Below are positions 1 to 8,734 of a DNA stretch of 64,000 nt, piece by piece. Position 1 is the first letter of the stretch, and every line of letters begins with the position of its first letter. The notes under the pieces are model-generated. The model was not told the origin of the DNA. It worked only from the letters and a program-made list of their open reading frames with translations, and made no database searches. A program made the position numbers and the translations under genes. The DNA comes from Thauera sp. 2A1 (GTDB lineage Bacteria > Pseudomonadota > Gammaproteobacteria > Burkholderiales > Rhodocyclaceae), in contig NZ_SSXV01000023.1 in the NCBI RefSeq assembly GCF_009469595.2, positions 18,462-82,461 on the forward strand, given 5' to 3'.

Positions 1-2
1 TG

Positions 3-1943
3 CTCGCCGGCCACGACCTGCTCGGCGAAGCGCAGACCGGCACCGGCAAGACGGCGGCCTTCGCGCTGCCCATGCTCGCCAGGCTGGATCTGTCCGACGC
101 GCGCCCGCAGGTGCTCGTGCTGACGCCGACGCGCGAGCTGGCGATCCAGGTGTCGGAAGCCTTCGCCAAGTACGCGCGTCATCTGAAGAACTTCCATGTG
201 CTGCCGATCTACGGCGGCCAGAGCATGGTGGTGCAGTTGCGCCAGTTGTCACGCGGCGCCCACATCGTGGTCGGCACGCCGGGCCGCATCATGGACCACC
301 TCGAGCGCGGCAGCCTGAAGCTCGACGCGCTGCGCTCGCTGGTGCTCGACGAGGCCGACGAGATGCTGCGCATGGGCTTCATCGACGACGTCGAATGGAT
401 CCTCGAGCACACGCCCGACACGCGCCAGACCGCACTGTTCTCGGCGACGATGCCCAACGCGATCCGCGACGTGGCCCACCGCCACCTGCGCGAGCCCAAG
501 GAAGTGAAGATCCGCGCCGCCACTGCCACGGTGGCCAAGATCAGCCAGCGCTACTGGCTGGTGCGCGGCGTCGACAAGCTCGACGCGCTGACGCGCATTC
601 TGGATGCGGAAGAAAGCTTCGACGCCGCCCTCGTCTTCGTGCGCACCAAGATCGCCACCGACGAGCTCGCCGACAAGCTCGCCGCGCGCGGCTACGCGGC
701 AGCGGCGCTGAACGGCGACATGACCCAGGGCATGCGCGAGCGCGTGATCGAGCAGCTCAAGTCCGGCGCGCTCGACATCGTCATCGCCACCGACGTGGCG
801 GCGCGCGGCATCGACGTGCCGCGCATCTCGCACGTCATCAACTACGACATCCCGTACGACACCGAAGCGTACGTGCATCGCATCGGCCGCACCGGCCGCG
901 CCGGGCGCGAGGGGGTGGCGGTGCTGTTCGTGGCGCCGCGCGAGACGCGCATGCTGAAGATGATCGAGCGCGCGACGCGCCAGCCGATCACGCCGATCGC
1001 ACTGCCCAGCAGCGAGGAAGTCTCCAACCTGCGCGTGGCGCAGTTCAAGCGCCTGGTGGTCGACACGCTGGGCAGCGAGGATCTGGGCTTCTTCATGGAC
1101 GTGGTCAACGGCCTCGTCGAGGAGAACGAGATCGATGCCCACGAAGTCGCCGCGGCGCTCGCCTATCTCGCCCAACGTGACCGCCCCCTGCAGATCGAGG
1201 AAAGCGGCCGCGGCTGGGATCTCGCCACCGCGCCGACGCACACCGGCGGCCGGCCGCCGCGCGACGAGGCCTTCACCACCGGCATCGCCCGCGAGCGCCC
1301 GCAGCGCCCCAACCGCGACGAGATCCTGCAGCGGCGCCGCGCCTTCGCCGATGGCGCGCTGGCGCGCTACCGCATCGAGGTCGGCCGCAACCATGGCGCC
1401 AGCCCCAAGGAAATCGTCGGCGCCATCGCCAACGAAGGCGGCATCGAAGGCAAGTTCATCGGCCAGATCCACCTGTTCAACGACTTCAGCACGGTGGAAC
1501 TGCCCGCCAACCTGCCCGCGGATCTGCTGGAAACGCTCAGGCGCACGCGAGTCCGCCAACTGCCGCTCAACATCCGCCTGCTGACGGATGCCGAAGCCGC
1601 CATCGTGCCGGAGCGCCGCCGTCCGCCGCGCGAGGAGGGCTTCCGCCGCGAGGAAGGTTTCCGTCGTGACGAAGCGCCGCGGCGCAGCTACGGCGAAGAC
1701 AGCCGGGGGCCACGCTCCTATGGTGGCGAAGGCGGCAGCAGGCCGGGCGGAGGCGATCGCGGCACCGGACAGGGCAAGCCGGGTGGCTACAGCAAGGGTG
1801 GAGCCTATGGTTCGGGCGGCGGCTACGGCAAGCCCGGCGCACCGCGCCGTGACGAGCACGAGCCGCACCCCGCATCGCACGACGACCGCGGCGGCAAGGC
1901 GCCCTTCTCCACGCACAAGCCGCGCCGCCATCGGGATGCCTGA
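3..1943 (+). CDS. deaD: DEAD-box ATP-dependent RNA helicase, DeaD/CsdA type (5' end outside window)
   Basis: An ATP-dependent RNA helicase that unwinds structured RNA in ribosome assembly and mRNA turnover, in the cytoplasm. The frame is open from base 3, so the N-terminus with the Q motif is missing. Motif I (AQTGTGKT) lies at about 30-53, the DEAD box at 348-359, SAT at 441-449, and HRIGRTGRAGR near 874-906. A DbpA/DeaD-type RNA-binding domain follows at about 1360-1580 (RIEVGRNHG, IVGAIANEGGI, IGQIHLF, STVELP). The last 110 residues are an Arg/Gly-rich basic tail. This RNA-binding domain separates DeaD from RhlE and RhlB. The stop is at 1941-1943, followed 54 bases later by the next gene. 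No promoter is visible because the start is outside the window. Confidence 0.93.
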   Translation, partial: LAGHDLLGEAQTGTGKTAAFALPMLARLDLSDARPQVLVLTPTRELAIQVSEAFAKYARHLKNFHVLPIYGGQSMVVQLRQLSRGAHIVVGTPGRIMDHLERGSLKLDALRSLVLDEADEMLRMGFIDDVEWILEHTPDTRQTALFSATMPNAIRDVAHRHLREPKEVKIRAATATVAKISQRYWLVRGVDKLDALTRILDAEESFDAALVFVRTKIATDELADKLAARGYAAAALNGDMTQGMRERVIEQLKSGALDIVIATDVAARGIDVPRISHVINYDIPYDTEAYVHRIGRTGRAGREGVAVLFVAPRETRMLKMIERATRQPITPIALPSSEEVSNLRVAQFKRLVVDTLGSEDLGFFMDVVNGLVEENEIDAHEVAAALAYLAQRDRPLQIEESGRGWDLATAPTHTGGRPPRDEAFTTGIARERPQRPNRDEILQRRRAFADGALARYRIEVGRNHGASPKEIVGAIANEGGIEGKFIGQIHLFNDFSTVELPANLPADLLETLRRTRVRQLPLNIRLLTDAEAAIVPERRRPPREEGFRREEGFRRDEAPRRSYGEDSRGPRSYGGEGGSRPGGGDRGTGQGKPGGYSKGGAYGSGGGYGKPGAPRRDEHEPHPASHDDRGGKAPFSTHKPRRHRDA

Positions 1944-1997
1944 GACGGTGCCTGAAGCGATGCGCTGCACCCCGCTCGGGATCGAGCGCATCGCACG

Positions 1998-3056
1998 ATG
2001 ACCGGCCGCCGCCCCCGCAAGCTGGCGGTTGCGCCTGCAAGTGTCGCTGAAGCGACGACGGATCCGGCGCCGTTCGCCGTGCTGACGCCCGACTTCGTGC
2101 TCGACGCGATCGAAAGCGTCGGCCTGCGCCCCGACGGCCGCCAACTGGCGCTCAACAGCTACGAGAACCGCGTCTATCAGATCGGCGTCGAGGACGGGCC
2201 GATGGTAGTCGCCAAGTTCTACCGCCCCGGACGCTGGAGCGACGCGGCCATCCTGGAGGAGCACGGCTTCACCGCCGAACTCGCCGAGCGCGAGATCCCG
2301 GTGGCGGTGCCGCTCCTCATCGACGGAAGAACGCTGCATCGCCACGGCGGGCTGCGCTTCGCGCTGCTCCCGCGTCTTTCCGGCCGCGCGCCCGAGCTGT
2401 CCGACCCGGCCACGCTGGAGTGGATGGGACGCTTCATTGGCCGCATCCATGCCGTCGGTGCATTGCGTCCCTTCGTCGCGCGGCCGGCGCTGGACATCGC
2501 GAGCTTCGGCGAAGCCTCACGCGACTGGCTGCTGCAACACGACTTCATCCCGGCCGACGTGCTGCCGGCCTGGCGCAGCAGCGTGGAACAGGCGCTGGAC
2601 GGCGTACGGCGCGCCTTCGATCGCGCGGGCCGTGTGCGCCCACTGCGGCTGCACGGCGACTGCCACCTGGGCAACGTGCTGTGGCAGGCGGACGAGCGCG
2701 CCCCCTTCGTCGGACCGCAGTTCGTCGACTTCGACGATGCGCGCATGGGCCCGGCAGTGCAGGACCTTTGGATGCTGCTGTCGGGCGAGCGTGACGAGAT
2801 GTCGCGCCAGCTTGCCGACGTGCTCGCCGGCTACGAGGATTTCATGGAGTTCTCGCCGCGCGAGCTGCATCTGTTGGAAGCCCTGCGCACCCTGCGCCTG
2901 CTCCACTATTCGGCCTGGCTCGCCCGGCGCTGGGACGACCCCGCCTTCCCGGCCGCCTTTCCGTGGTTCAACACCCAGCGCTACTGGCAGGACCGGGTGC
3001 TCGAGCTGCGCGAGCAGATCGCGCTGATGGACGAGCCGCCGCTGCGCCCGGCATGA
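1998..3056 (+). CDS. srkA: Stress response serine/threonine protein kinase SrkA (YihE/RdoA)
   Basis: A cytoplasmic kinase of the aminoglycoside-phosphotransferase fold, known in the family to phosphorylate protein substrates and protect cells under envelope or oxidative stress. The 352-residue product has LNSYENRVYQIG near residue 52, the catalytic loop LHGDCHLGN (Asp221) and the metal-binding VDFDDARMGP near 244-252, all typical of SrkA. It carries about 25 extra N-terminal residues relative to the usual length of about 325. A later start is possible but no internal ATG fits well. It follows the helicase by 54 bases on the same strand and is convergent with acpH. Confidence 0.88.
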   Translation: MTGRRPRKLAVAPASVAEATTDPAPFAVLTPDFVLDAIESVGLRPDGRQLALNSYENRVYQIGVEDGPMVVAKFYRPGRWSDAAILEEHGFTAELAEREIPVAVPLLIDGRTLHRHGGLRFALLPRLSGRAPELSDPATLEWMGRFIGRIHAVGALRPFVARPALDIASFGEASRDWLLQHDFIPADVLPAWRSSVEQALDGVRRAFDRAGRVRPLRLHGDCHLGNVLWQADERAPFVGPQFVDFDDARMGPAVQDLWMLLSGERDEMSRQLADVLAGYEDFMEFSPRELHLLEALRTLRLLHYSAWLARRWDDPAFPAAFPWFNTQRYWQDRVLELREQIALMDEPPLRPA

Positions 3057-3069
3057 GCGGGCGAGCGCT

Positions 3070-3675
3070 TCAGGTGCCGGGCCGCGCCGCCCTCACCGAC
3101 GCGGCGAAATCACGCGCGTCCGCCACGAATTCGAAGAAATCCGCCTCGAAGCCGGCGTAGTCGCGCAACAGCTCCTCGCCTGCCCCCGCCAGCGGATTGG
3201 GTCGGCGCAGCCGATGTTCCGCCATGCGATCGAGCGCGCGGGCGACGTTGTCGACCTCGCGATAGCTCGCCATCCAGTCGTACGCGGCCATGCGCTCGAA
3301 CACCGGTGCGAAGGATTCCGGCAGCGCCTCCGGGTAATCGGCGATCAGCCGGTAGGTGTGGGTGGTGAAGACGGCCAGCGGCTCGTCGCTGAACTGCGAC
3401 CAGTGCCGCGCCAGGAAATGGTCGTAGAAAAGGTCCACCATGATGCCGCCCACCCTGCGTCGTTCCGCGCTGATGCGCGCGCGGCTGCGACGGAAGGCGG
3501 CATGCGTGTCGGCAAAGCTGTCGATGCGCCGGTGCAGCATCACGCCTGCGGCCAGCCCGGCGTCCATGCCCGGCGGCAGCGGATCCAGCCAGCCCTTGAC
3601 GAAGTCGCCGATCACGCCGCCGATGCGATCGGTCGCCAGCGGACCGGCCAGATAGGCATGCGCAAGAAAGTTCAT
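3070..3675 (-). CDS. acpH: Acyl carrier protein phosphodiesterase
   Basis: Predicted to hydrolyse the phosphopantetheine prosthetic group from holo-acyl carrier protein, an HD-like metal-dependent cytoplasmic reaction. The 201-residue product starts MNFLAHAYLAG and has GGVIGDFVKG near residue 20 and MLHRRIDSFADTH near residue 47, the metal-site landmarks of the AcpH (DUF479) family. It also has MVDLFYDHFLARHW in the middle. Length matches the family (about 195). It lies 21 bases downstream of yaeQ on the same strand and ends 14 bases from the convergent srkA. Function is assigned from family resemblance. Confidence 0.88.
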   Translation of the reverse strand: MNFLAHAYLAGPLATDRIGGVIGDFVKGWLDPLPPGMDAGLAAGVMLHRRIDSFADTHAAFRRSRARISAERRRVGGIMVDLFYDHFLARHWSQFSDEPLAVFTTHTYRLIADYPEALPESFAPVFERMAAYDWMASYREVDNVARALDRMAEHRLRRPNPLAGAGEELLRDYAGFEADFFEFVADARDFAASVRAARPGT

Positions 3676-3696
3676 CGCGCCCGCCCGCCCGTCCGC

Positions 3697-4245
3697 TCAG
3701 CGCCGTCCGCGCGCCATCAGCACTTGCGGCTCGACCTGCACCGTGTCGCGGCCGTTGGTGACCCAGACGTGGCTGTCCTGGATGGTGAATTGCAGGCGCA
3801 TGCTGCGCTCGGTGAGGCGCGCGAGATCGGGCGCCGCCTCGGGCGGCAGGTTCAGCACGACGAGCTTGTCCTGGCGGCCGAGCTTGTCGCGCACGCCGCT
3901 CCACCAGATGTCGGCGGCGCGACCATAGCTGACCACCACCACCTCGTCAGCGCGACCGCAGGCCTTCCGGATCCACTTCTCGTCGGGCTGGCCGACGTCG
4001 ATCCAGCGCTCGATGGCACCAGTGAGGTCACGCTGCCACAGGTCGGGCTCGTCATCCACGCACAGGCCCTTGCCGAAGGCGAGCGCCGGATCGGCGAACA
4101 GCGCGAAGGCGAGCAGGCGCACCATCATGCGCTCGTCGGTCTCCGACGGATGGCGCGCGATCGTCAGCGCATGGTCGCCGTAGTAGCCGCGGTCCATGTC
4201 GGCGATCTGCAGCTCGGCCTTGTAGATGGTGGCTTTGAGTGCCAT
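3697..4245 (-). CDS. yaeQ: YaeQ family protein
   Basis: A conserved proteobacterial protein with a PD-(D/E)XK-like nuclease fold in known structures. Its cellular role is not established. The 182-residue product begins MALKATIYKAEL and contains HPSETDERMMVRLLAFAL (about residues 32-49), GLCVDDEPDLW and VDVGQPDEKWIRKA-like segments that define the family. Length is the usual one. It sits between acpH and an unrecognised gene, all on the minus strand with short gaps (21 and 16 bases), so these three are probably co-transcribed. Confidence 0.88.
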   Translation of the reverse strand: MALKATIYKAELQIADMDRGYYGDHALTIARHPSETDERMMVRLLAFALFADPALAFGKGLCVDDEPDLWQRDLTGAIERWIDVGQPDEKWIRKACGRADEVVVVSYGRAADIWWSGVRDKLGRQDKLVVLNLPPEAAPDLARLTERSMRLQFTIQDSHVWVTNGRDTVQVEPQVLMARGRR

Positions 4246-4261
4246 CGGCAGCGGACTCCGC

Positions 4262-5038
4262 TCAGTGCACCGTGGGCGACGCCGCGCGGTTCGCCTGCTG
4301 CCAGGCGATCACCGCGCGCCCCGCATGGGCCATCACCACATTGCGCTGCTCCGCCGGCAGTTCCCGCGACAGCGCACCGAACAGGGCCTGCGTCGCTTCC
4401 TGCGCCAGGCCTTCGCTGGCCAGGCCGTCGGCCAGGCAGCGGATCTGGATCGACGCCAGCGCATCGGCCACCAGGCGCCAGCCGGAAAGCGGCATGTCAC
4501 GCACCAGGGCGAGCAACTGGCCGCCGAGCTGCCCGGCCAGGCGCAGCGCCTCGTCGCGCTCCTCGGCGGCGATGGACGAGTGCCACAGTGCCAGGTGGAT
4601 GCCACGCCGCAGCTCGACCTTGAAATCGATGGCGTTTTCCTCCGCTGCGCCGAGCACCTCGAACTGGCGCAGGAAGTGCGCCTCGTCCTCGGCGTCGAGC
4701 CCGGTGCGCAGTGAGCCGATCAGCTCGGTCAACCCGGGGATGGCCACCAGGCCGAAGGCCTGCGACCACGCCAGCCCCCACTGGTCCATGCCGCTCATCA
4801 GCAGCGCCAGCCGCAGCGCGCGGCCCTCTTCCGAGCCGGCCGCTTGCGCCCAGTTGCGCAGCGCACCGCGCATCTCGTCCACGCCGGCGCGGCGCGCCGC
4901 CTCGGAGTCGCCCACCGTAAGGCGAAACACGCGGGCGAAGGCGTCCTGCGCCATGCGGGCCGCCTGGCGCTGGTGGTCGATATCGACCCAGGCAGCAAGC
5001 GGATCAGGGGGAAAGACGGTTTCGGCGGTTGAGGACAT
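4262..5038 (-). CDS. Hypothetical protein, mostly helical
   Basis: I do not recognise this 258-residue protein. It has no signal peptide, no clear membrane segment and no obvious catalytic motif. Composition is rich in Ala, Leu, Arg and Glu, suggesting an all-helical cytoplasmic protein. The ATG at 5038 (MSSTAETVFPPD) was chosen because the region upstream has the arginine/proline-rich look of non-coding frame. It precedes yaeQ by 16 bases and may share its transcript. The upstream HD-GYP gene ends at 5122, 83 bases away on the same strand. Confidence 0.6.
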   Translation of the reverse strand: MSSTAETVFPPDPLAAWVDIDHQRQAARMAQDAFARVFRLTVGDSEAARRAGVDEMRGALRNWAQAAGSEEGRALRLALLMSGMDQWGLAWSQAFGLVAIPGLTELIGSLRTGLDAEDEAHFLRQFEVLGAAEENAIDFKVELRRGIHLALWHSSIAAEERDEALRLAGQLGGQLLALVRDMPLSGWRLVADALASIQIRCLADGLASEGLAQEATQALFGALSRELPAEQRNVVMAHAGRAVIAWQQANRAASPTVH

Positions 5039-5121
5039 GAGACGGCGCGCGGACAGGAAGGGCGCCATTGTGCCTAGCCGGGGCAAGCGCGGCAATGCGC
5101 CGACACGCCCTGCGCGCGCCC

Positions 5122-6465
5122 TCAGGCAGCGAGCGGCACACGCTCCAGGGTGCGCTTGAGCGCATCGAAGCACCGTGCGTCGATCGCGGTGCCGACGTTC
5201 TCGGCCATGATCTCGAGCGTTCTGGGGATGGGAACTGCCGCACGATAGGGACGCTCTGCGGTGATCGCGTCGAAGATGTCGGCCGTGGTGATGATGCGCG
5301 TCTCGAGCGAGATGTCGTCCGCGCTCAGGCCGCGCGGATAGCCCTTGCCGTCGAGCCGTTCATGGTGGGCGCCCGACACCCGCGCCAGTTCGCCGAAGGC
5401 GCCGATGCGCGACAAGATGGCCTCGGTGTAGGCCGCATGCCGCTGCACCGCCTCCCATTCATCCGCGTCGAGCTTGCCCGGCTTGTCCAGCACCGCATTG
5501 CTCACCCCCAGCTTGCCCACGTCGTGCAGCAGCGCGCCACGCTTGAGCCAGCGCCGCCGCGCCGGCGACAGGCCGAGCTGCGCCGCGATGAGATCCGTGT
5601 ACAGCGCCACGCGCACGCTATGGCCTTGGGTGTAGGGGCTCTTGGCATCGACGACCTGGCCGAAGGCGGCGGCGATCTCGTCCAGGTAATCGTCGTCGAG
5701 CGGTACCTCGAAGCGGCCAGGCTCGAGCCCGAACACTGCACGGTCCACATCGTCGGCGGCGAGCTGGCTCCAGAAGCCGGGTCGTGCCGCGACACGCTCG
5801 AGCGCCTCCACCAGGCGCGGATCGAACCAGCGCCCGGCGCGCGCCCGCGCCTCCTGCATCGCGCCCGCGGGGCCCTCCACCGTGTGGAACACGTCCACCA
5901 CCTGCGCCAGCAGCGCGATGCGCGCATAAACCGGAATCGCCTCGCCCGCCAGCCGATCCGGGCGGCCGCTGCCGTCCCAGTGCTCGTCGAGCGCGTGGAT
6001 GCCCTGCGCCACGCCTTCGCTGAAGCGCAACTGGCGTGCGATATCCGCGCCGCGCTGGCAGCGGGTCTGGATCAACTCCTGGGCAATGTCGTCGCCATCG
6101 CGGAAGATCGTCAGCATGGTGCGGAAGCGCTCGGCGAGCGTGCCGCGCAGCCCGGTGTGGCCGACCACGAAGCGCAGCACCTGCGGCAGCGTGCCGTCGA
6201 CCCACTTGAAGTCACGCTTGAACGCGAGGTCGTCGGTCAGGTACAGCTCGCAGATGCGCGCCGCATTGCTGCTGCAGCCGAGGTCCTTGAGCAGCAGGGT
6301 GTAGTAGAGCTCCCACAAGGCATGCTCGTCGAGGCCGATCTCGCGCCCGACATGCATGCCGATCCAGCAGCAGCGCACGCAATGACCCTCGGGCTGGCCC
6401 TCGGTGATATCGAGGGCGTGGCTGAGGGCGCCAATCAGTTCCGACAACTTGAGTCCGCTGGGCAT
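5122..6465 (-). CDS. HD-GYP domain phosphodiesterase with a degenerate first HD-GYP repeat
   Basis: Probably hydrolyses cyclic di-GMP. The 447-residue product has a full C-terminal HD-GYP domain: HSVRVALYT near 282, HD at 314-315 in LLHDVGKLG, HHER at 367-370, GYP at 375-377 and DIFDAITAERPYR near 397. The N-terminal half looks like a second, decayed copy: GHCVRCCWIG near 27, LLLKDLG in place of the HD motif (Lys60-Asp61), EHWDGSGRP at 161-169 in place of HHExxDGxGYP, then ARIALLAQVVDVFHT. No sensor or membrane segment is seen, so it is probably soluble. The start at 6465 (MPSGLKLSELIG) is the first ATG with plausible protein after it; an ATG at 6540 gives an Arg/His-rich leader and was not used. 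Confidence 0.85.
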   Translation of the reverse strand: MPSGLKLSELIGALSHALDITEGQPEGHCVRCCWIGMHVGREIGLDEHALWELYYTLLLKDLGCSSNAARICELYLTDDLAFKRDFKWVDGTLPQVLRFVVGHTGLRGTLAERFRTMLTIFRDGDDIAQELIQTRCQRGADIARQLRFSEGVAQGIHALDEHWDGSGRPDRLAGEAIPVYARIALLAQVVDVFHTVEGPAGAMQEARARAGRWFDPRLVEALERVAARPGFWSQLAADDVDRAVFGLEPGRFEVPLDDDYLDEIAAAFGQVVDAKSPYTQGHSVRVALYTDLIAAQLGLSPARRRWLKRGALLHDVGKLGVSNAVLDKPGKLDADEWEAVQRHAAYTEAILSRIGAFGELARVSGAHHERLDGKGYPRGLSADDISLETRIITTADIFDAITAERPYRAAVPIPRTLEIMAENVGTAIDARCFDALKRTLERVPLAA

Positions 6466-6568
6466 GGTTCTCGCTGGCCGTCCATGGGAGGACGGGCGAG
6501 TATGCCTGTCGGCGCCACGCGCATCAGCGCACTGGATCACGCTGCGCGGCGCGGCTCCGCCCTGCGTG

Positions 6569-7066
6569 TCAGGCCCAGAGCGAGGGCGCGCGCCGCATCG
6601 GCAGTTCCACCTCGCCGTCGCGGAAGCCGCTCAGCATGCGGCGCAGCGCGTCCGCATCCTCCTCGGTGAAACCGCGCTTGAAATCGGTCAGCAGCAGCCG
6701 TGAGCGCGACATCCAGTTGCCGGGGGCATCATCGACCGCACACCAGGCCGTGGCGTCGACCTTGGGCTCGTGCTGCGACAGCCACAGCATCGCCTCGCGT
6801 TCGCGCAGGCCATGCAGCTCGGCACCGTGCTTGGGCAGCAGGTGCGGCGACGCGCCGGCGATACGCGGCCGGATGTCTTCGGCGAAGCGCGCCTTGAGCT
6901 TTTCGAGCGAGAACAGCATGCGCCAGTCCGACGAGATGACGATGCGCACCTCATCGAACTCGCGCACCACCGCCTCGATCAGCGGCAGGCTGCGAAAGTC
7001 CTCGACTTCGCCCCACGGATGGGTGACGCCGTCGAAGTCCATGAAGATGTAGGTGTGCCTTGTCAT
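6569..7066 (-). CDS. HAD-superfamily hydrolase-like protein (Swiss-Army-knife HAD type)
   Basis: A 165-residue HAD-fold protein. Motif I is IFMDFDGVTHPWG (Asp10 and Asp12 in DFDGV), motif II is VISSDWR, and the late acidic motif is CAVDDAPGN. This compact form with SSDWR resembles the HAD domain found in bacterial RNA-repair ('Swiss Army Knife') proteins and stand-alone relatives. The substrate is unknown. The ATG at 7066 begins MTRHTYIFMDFDG, placing motif I at the usual distance from the N-terminus. It is divergent from fabI across about 200 bases. Confidence 0.72.
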   Translation of the reverse strand: MTRHTYIFMDFDGVTHPWGEVEDFRSLPLIEAVVREFDEVRIVISSDWRMLFSLEKLKARFAEDIRPRIAGASPHLLPKHGAELHGLREREAMLWLSQHEPKVDATAWCAVDDAPGNWMSRSRLLLTDFKRGFTEEDADALRRMLSGFRDGEVELPMRRAPSLWA

Positions 7067-7104
7067 GTCTGGCCGAGAGAGGAAGAGCGCAGGATCGGTG
7101 CATG

Positions 7105-7217
7105 AATGCTGCAATGCAGAATATACTTCATGTATAACCTGCGACGCAGGATTAAATACTCCGCCTGTAGCGGAATTGCACGCTGTTCGTGACGCAAGAC
7201 GCAGATGCTGCAATGCA
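7105..7217. repeat. fabI upstream region with 13-base direct repeat and small palindromes
   Basis: The divergent spacer (7067-7268) between the HAD gene and fabI has an exact 13-base direct repeat, ATGCTGCAATGCA, at 7106-7118 and 7205-7217, 99 bases apart. Between the copies lie two short inverted repeats: CCTGCG-A-CGCAGG at 7138-7150 and CCGC-CTGTA-GCGG at 7161-7173, with AT-rich stretches around them (for example TATAAC at 7133-7138). The spacing suggests a regulator that binds two sites around the fabI promoter, but no known motif is recognised. Confidence 0.5.
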
Positions 7218-7268
7218 TTAAATCCACACTGTCGCCAGAGTTTCCCCATCCACGAAGCTGGAGCAAAC

Positions 7269-8048
7269 ATGACCCCGATCATCAACCTCGAAGGCAAGGT
7301 GGGCCTGATCACCGGCATCGCCAACGAAAAATCGATTTCCACTGGCGTTGCCGAAGCCTGCGCGCAAGCCGGCGCGAAGCTGATCATCACCTACCAGAAC
7401 GAGAAGACGCGCGCCTTCATCGAGCCGGTGATCAGCCGGCTCGGTGTCACCGATGTCTTCCTGCTCGACGTCACCCAGCCCGAAACGCTCGACGCCGCTT
7501 TCGCCGAGATCGATGCCCGCTACGGCAAGCTCGACTTCGTGCTGCACAGCATGGCGTTCGCGAAGCGCGACGACCTGCACGGCCGCGTGGTCGACACCTC
7601 CGCCGACGGCTTTGCCCTGGCAATGGACGTCTCCACCCATTCCTTCGTGCGCCTGGCGAAGAAGGCGGAACCGCTGCTGGAAAAGGCGGGCGGCGGCTCG
7701 CTGGTGACGATGACCTACCTCGGTTCGGAAAAGGTCATCCCCAACTATGGCGTGATGGGCCTGTGCAAGGCCGCGCTCGAGGCTGCGACCCGTTACCTGG
7801 CCGCCGAGCTGGGCCAGAAGAACATCCGCGTCAACGCCGTGTCGCCCGGCCCACTGATGACGCGCGCCGCCTCGGGCATCGCCGGCTTTGACGGCCTGAT
7901 GGCCACTGCGGTGGAGCGCTCGCCCATGCACGCGCTGGTCACGCCGGAAGACATCGGCGCGCTGACCGCATTCCTCTTCTCCGATGCCGGACGCCTGATC
8001 TCGGGCGGCGTGCATTTCGTCGACGCCGGCTACAACATCATGGCCTGA
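7269..8048 (+). CDS. fabI: Enoyl-[acyl-carrier-protein] reductase FabI
   Basis: Reduces trans-2-enoyl-ACP with NAD(P)H in the last step of each fatty-acid elongation cycle, in the cytoplasm. The 259-residue short-chain dehydrogenase-fold product has the FabI-type cofactor motif GIANEKSI (17-24), HSMAFA (93-98), and the catalytic Tyr150, Tyr160 and Lys167 (Y-x6-K in YGVMGLCK). It also has VNAVSPGPLMTRAA near 195 and ends with VHFVDAGYNIMA. The spacing of the two Tyr and the Lys matches Escherichia coli FabI. The ATG at 7269 is preceded by a weak GGAG. The next gene starts 16 bases downstream. Confidence 0.93.
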   Translation: MTPIINLEGKVGLITGIANEKSISTGVAEACAQAGAKLIITYQNEKTRAFIEPVISRLGVTDVFLLDVTQPETLDAAFAEIDARYGKLDFVLHSMAFAKRDDLHGRVVDTSADGFALAMDVSTHSFVRLAKKAEPLLEKAGGGSLVTMTYLGSEKVIPNYGVMGLCKAALEAATRYLAAELGQKNIRVNAVSPGPLMTRAASGIAGFDGLMATAVERSPMHALVTPEDIGALTAFLFSDAGRLISGGVHFVDAGYNIMA

Positions 8049-8064
8049 GACGGAGGGGTTCGTC

Positions 8065-8661
8065 GTGATCGATCTTTCCCGCGCGCGGGCATGCCTGGGA
8101 CGTGAGGCCATCTTGCTGCCCGACCCGGTGCCCGTGCACCCGCTGCTCGAGGGCAAGAAGGAGATCGGTCGCGGCGAATACTCGATCGTGCTCGACAAGG
8201 GCGACGGCGAGCGGGTCTATAAGGTCATCAGCTCGCCGGCCGACTATTTCCTCTACACTGCCGAGGACCGTCCGCGCGGCAAGCATTTCCCCATCGTCCA
8301 TGCCGACCACGGCATCATCGGCCGCGCGCTATCGGGCTACCCGTTGCACCTGATCGAGATGGAACGCCTTTACCCGCTCGCCGAAGGCTCACCCGCCGCC
8401 GACCTGGCGATGCGCCTGATCGAGTTCTACTGGGCCGGCTGCGCACAATGGAGCCGGCTGGGTTCCAGCATGGGGCGCATCGCGCTCTACCACCTGGTGC
8501 AGCAACCCCTGGATGTCGACCAGGGCATCCATGACGCCTTGAAGGCCCTGTCCGATTTCGTCGAGGAATACCAGGTGCTGCCGGACATCCTCAACGCCAA
8601 CAACCTGATGATGCGCAAGGACGGCACGCTGGTGTTCTCCGACCCGGTGTTCATCGCCTGA
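8065..8661 (+). CDS. Hypothetical protein with a degenerate protein-kinase-like fold
   Basis: A 198-residue protein using GTG as start, with GGAGG at 8052-8056 correctly placed. It has kinase-like traces: IGRGEYSIVLDKGDGERVYKVISS near residues 34-58 resembles a glycine-rich loop followed by the ATP-anchoring Lys, and DILNANNLMMRKDGTLVFSDPV near 174-196 resembles a catalytic and DFG region with the catalytic Asp replaced. It may be a pseudokinase or a small-molecule kinase relative. It follows fabI by 16 bases and is probably translated from the same message. Function unknown. Confidence 0.65.
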   Translation: MIDLSRARACLGREAILLPDPVPVHPLLEGKKEIGRGEYSIVLDKGDGERVYKVISSPADYFLYTAEDRPRGKHFPIVHADHGIIGRALSGYPLHLIEMERLYPLAEGSPAADLAMRLIEFYWAGCAQWSRLGSSMGRIALYHLVQQPLDVDQGIHDALKALSDFVEEYQVLPDILNANNLMMRKDGTLVFSDPVFIA

Positions 8662-8734
8662 GCGGCCGCATCCGCCCGCCGGGCGCGCGCGGATCGCGCG
8701 TATCATCGCCGCATCTCCCTGCGAGAATCCGACG

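Noticed and set aside
249..2450. Long minus-strand open frame opposite deaD and srkA (733 codons)
   Set aside because: Arg/Ala/His-rich, no family resemblance, and fully antisense to two genes with clear motifs; a product of high GC.
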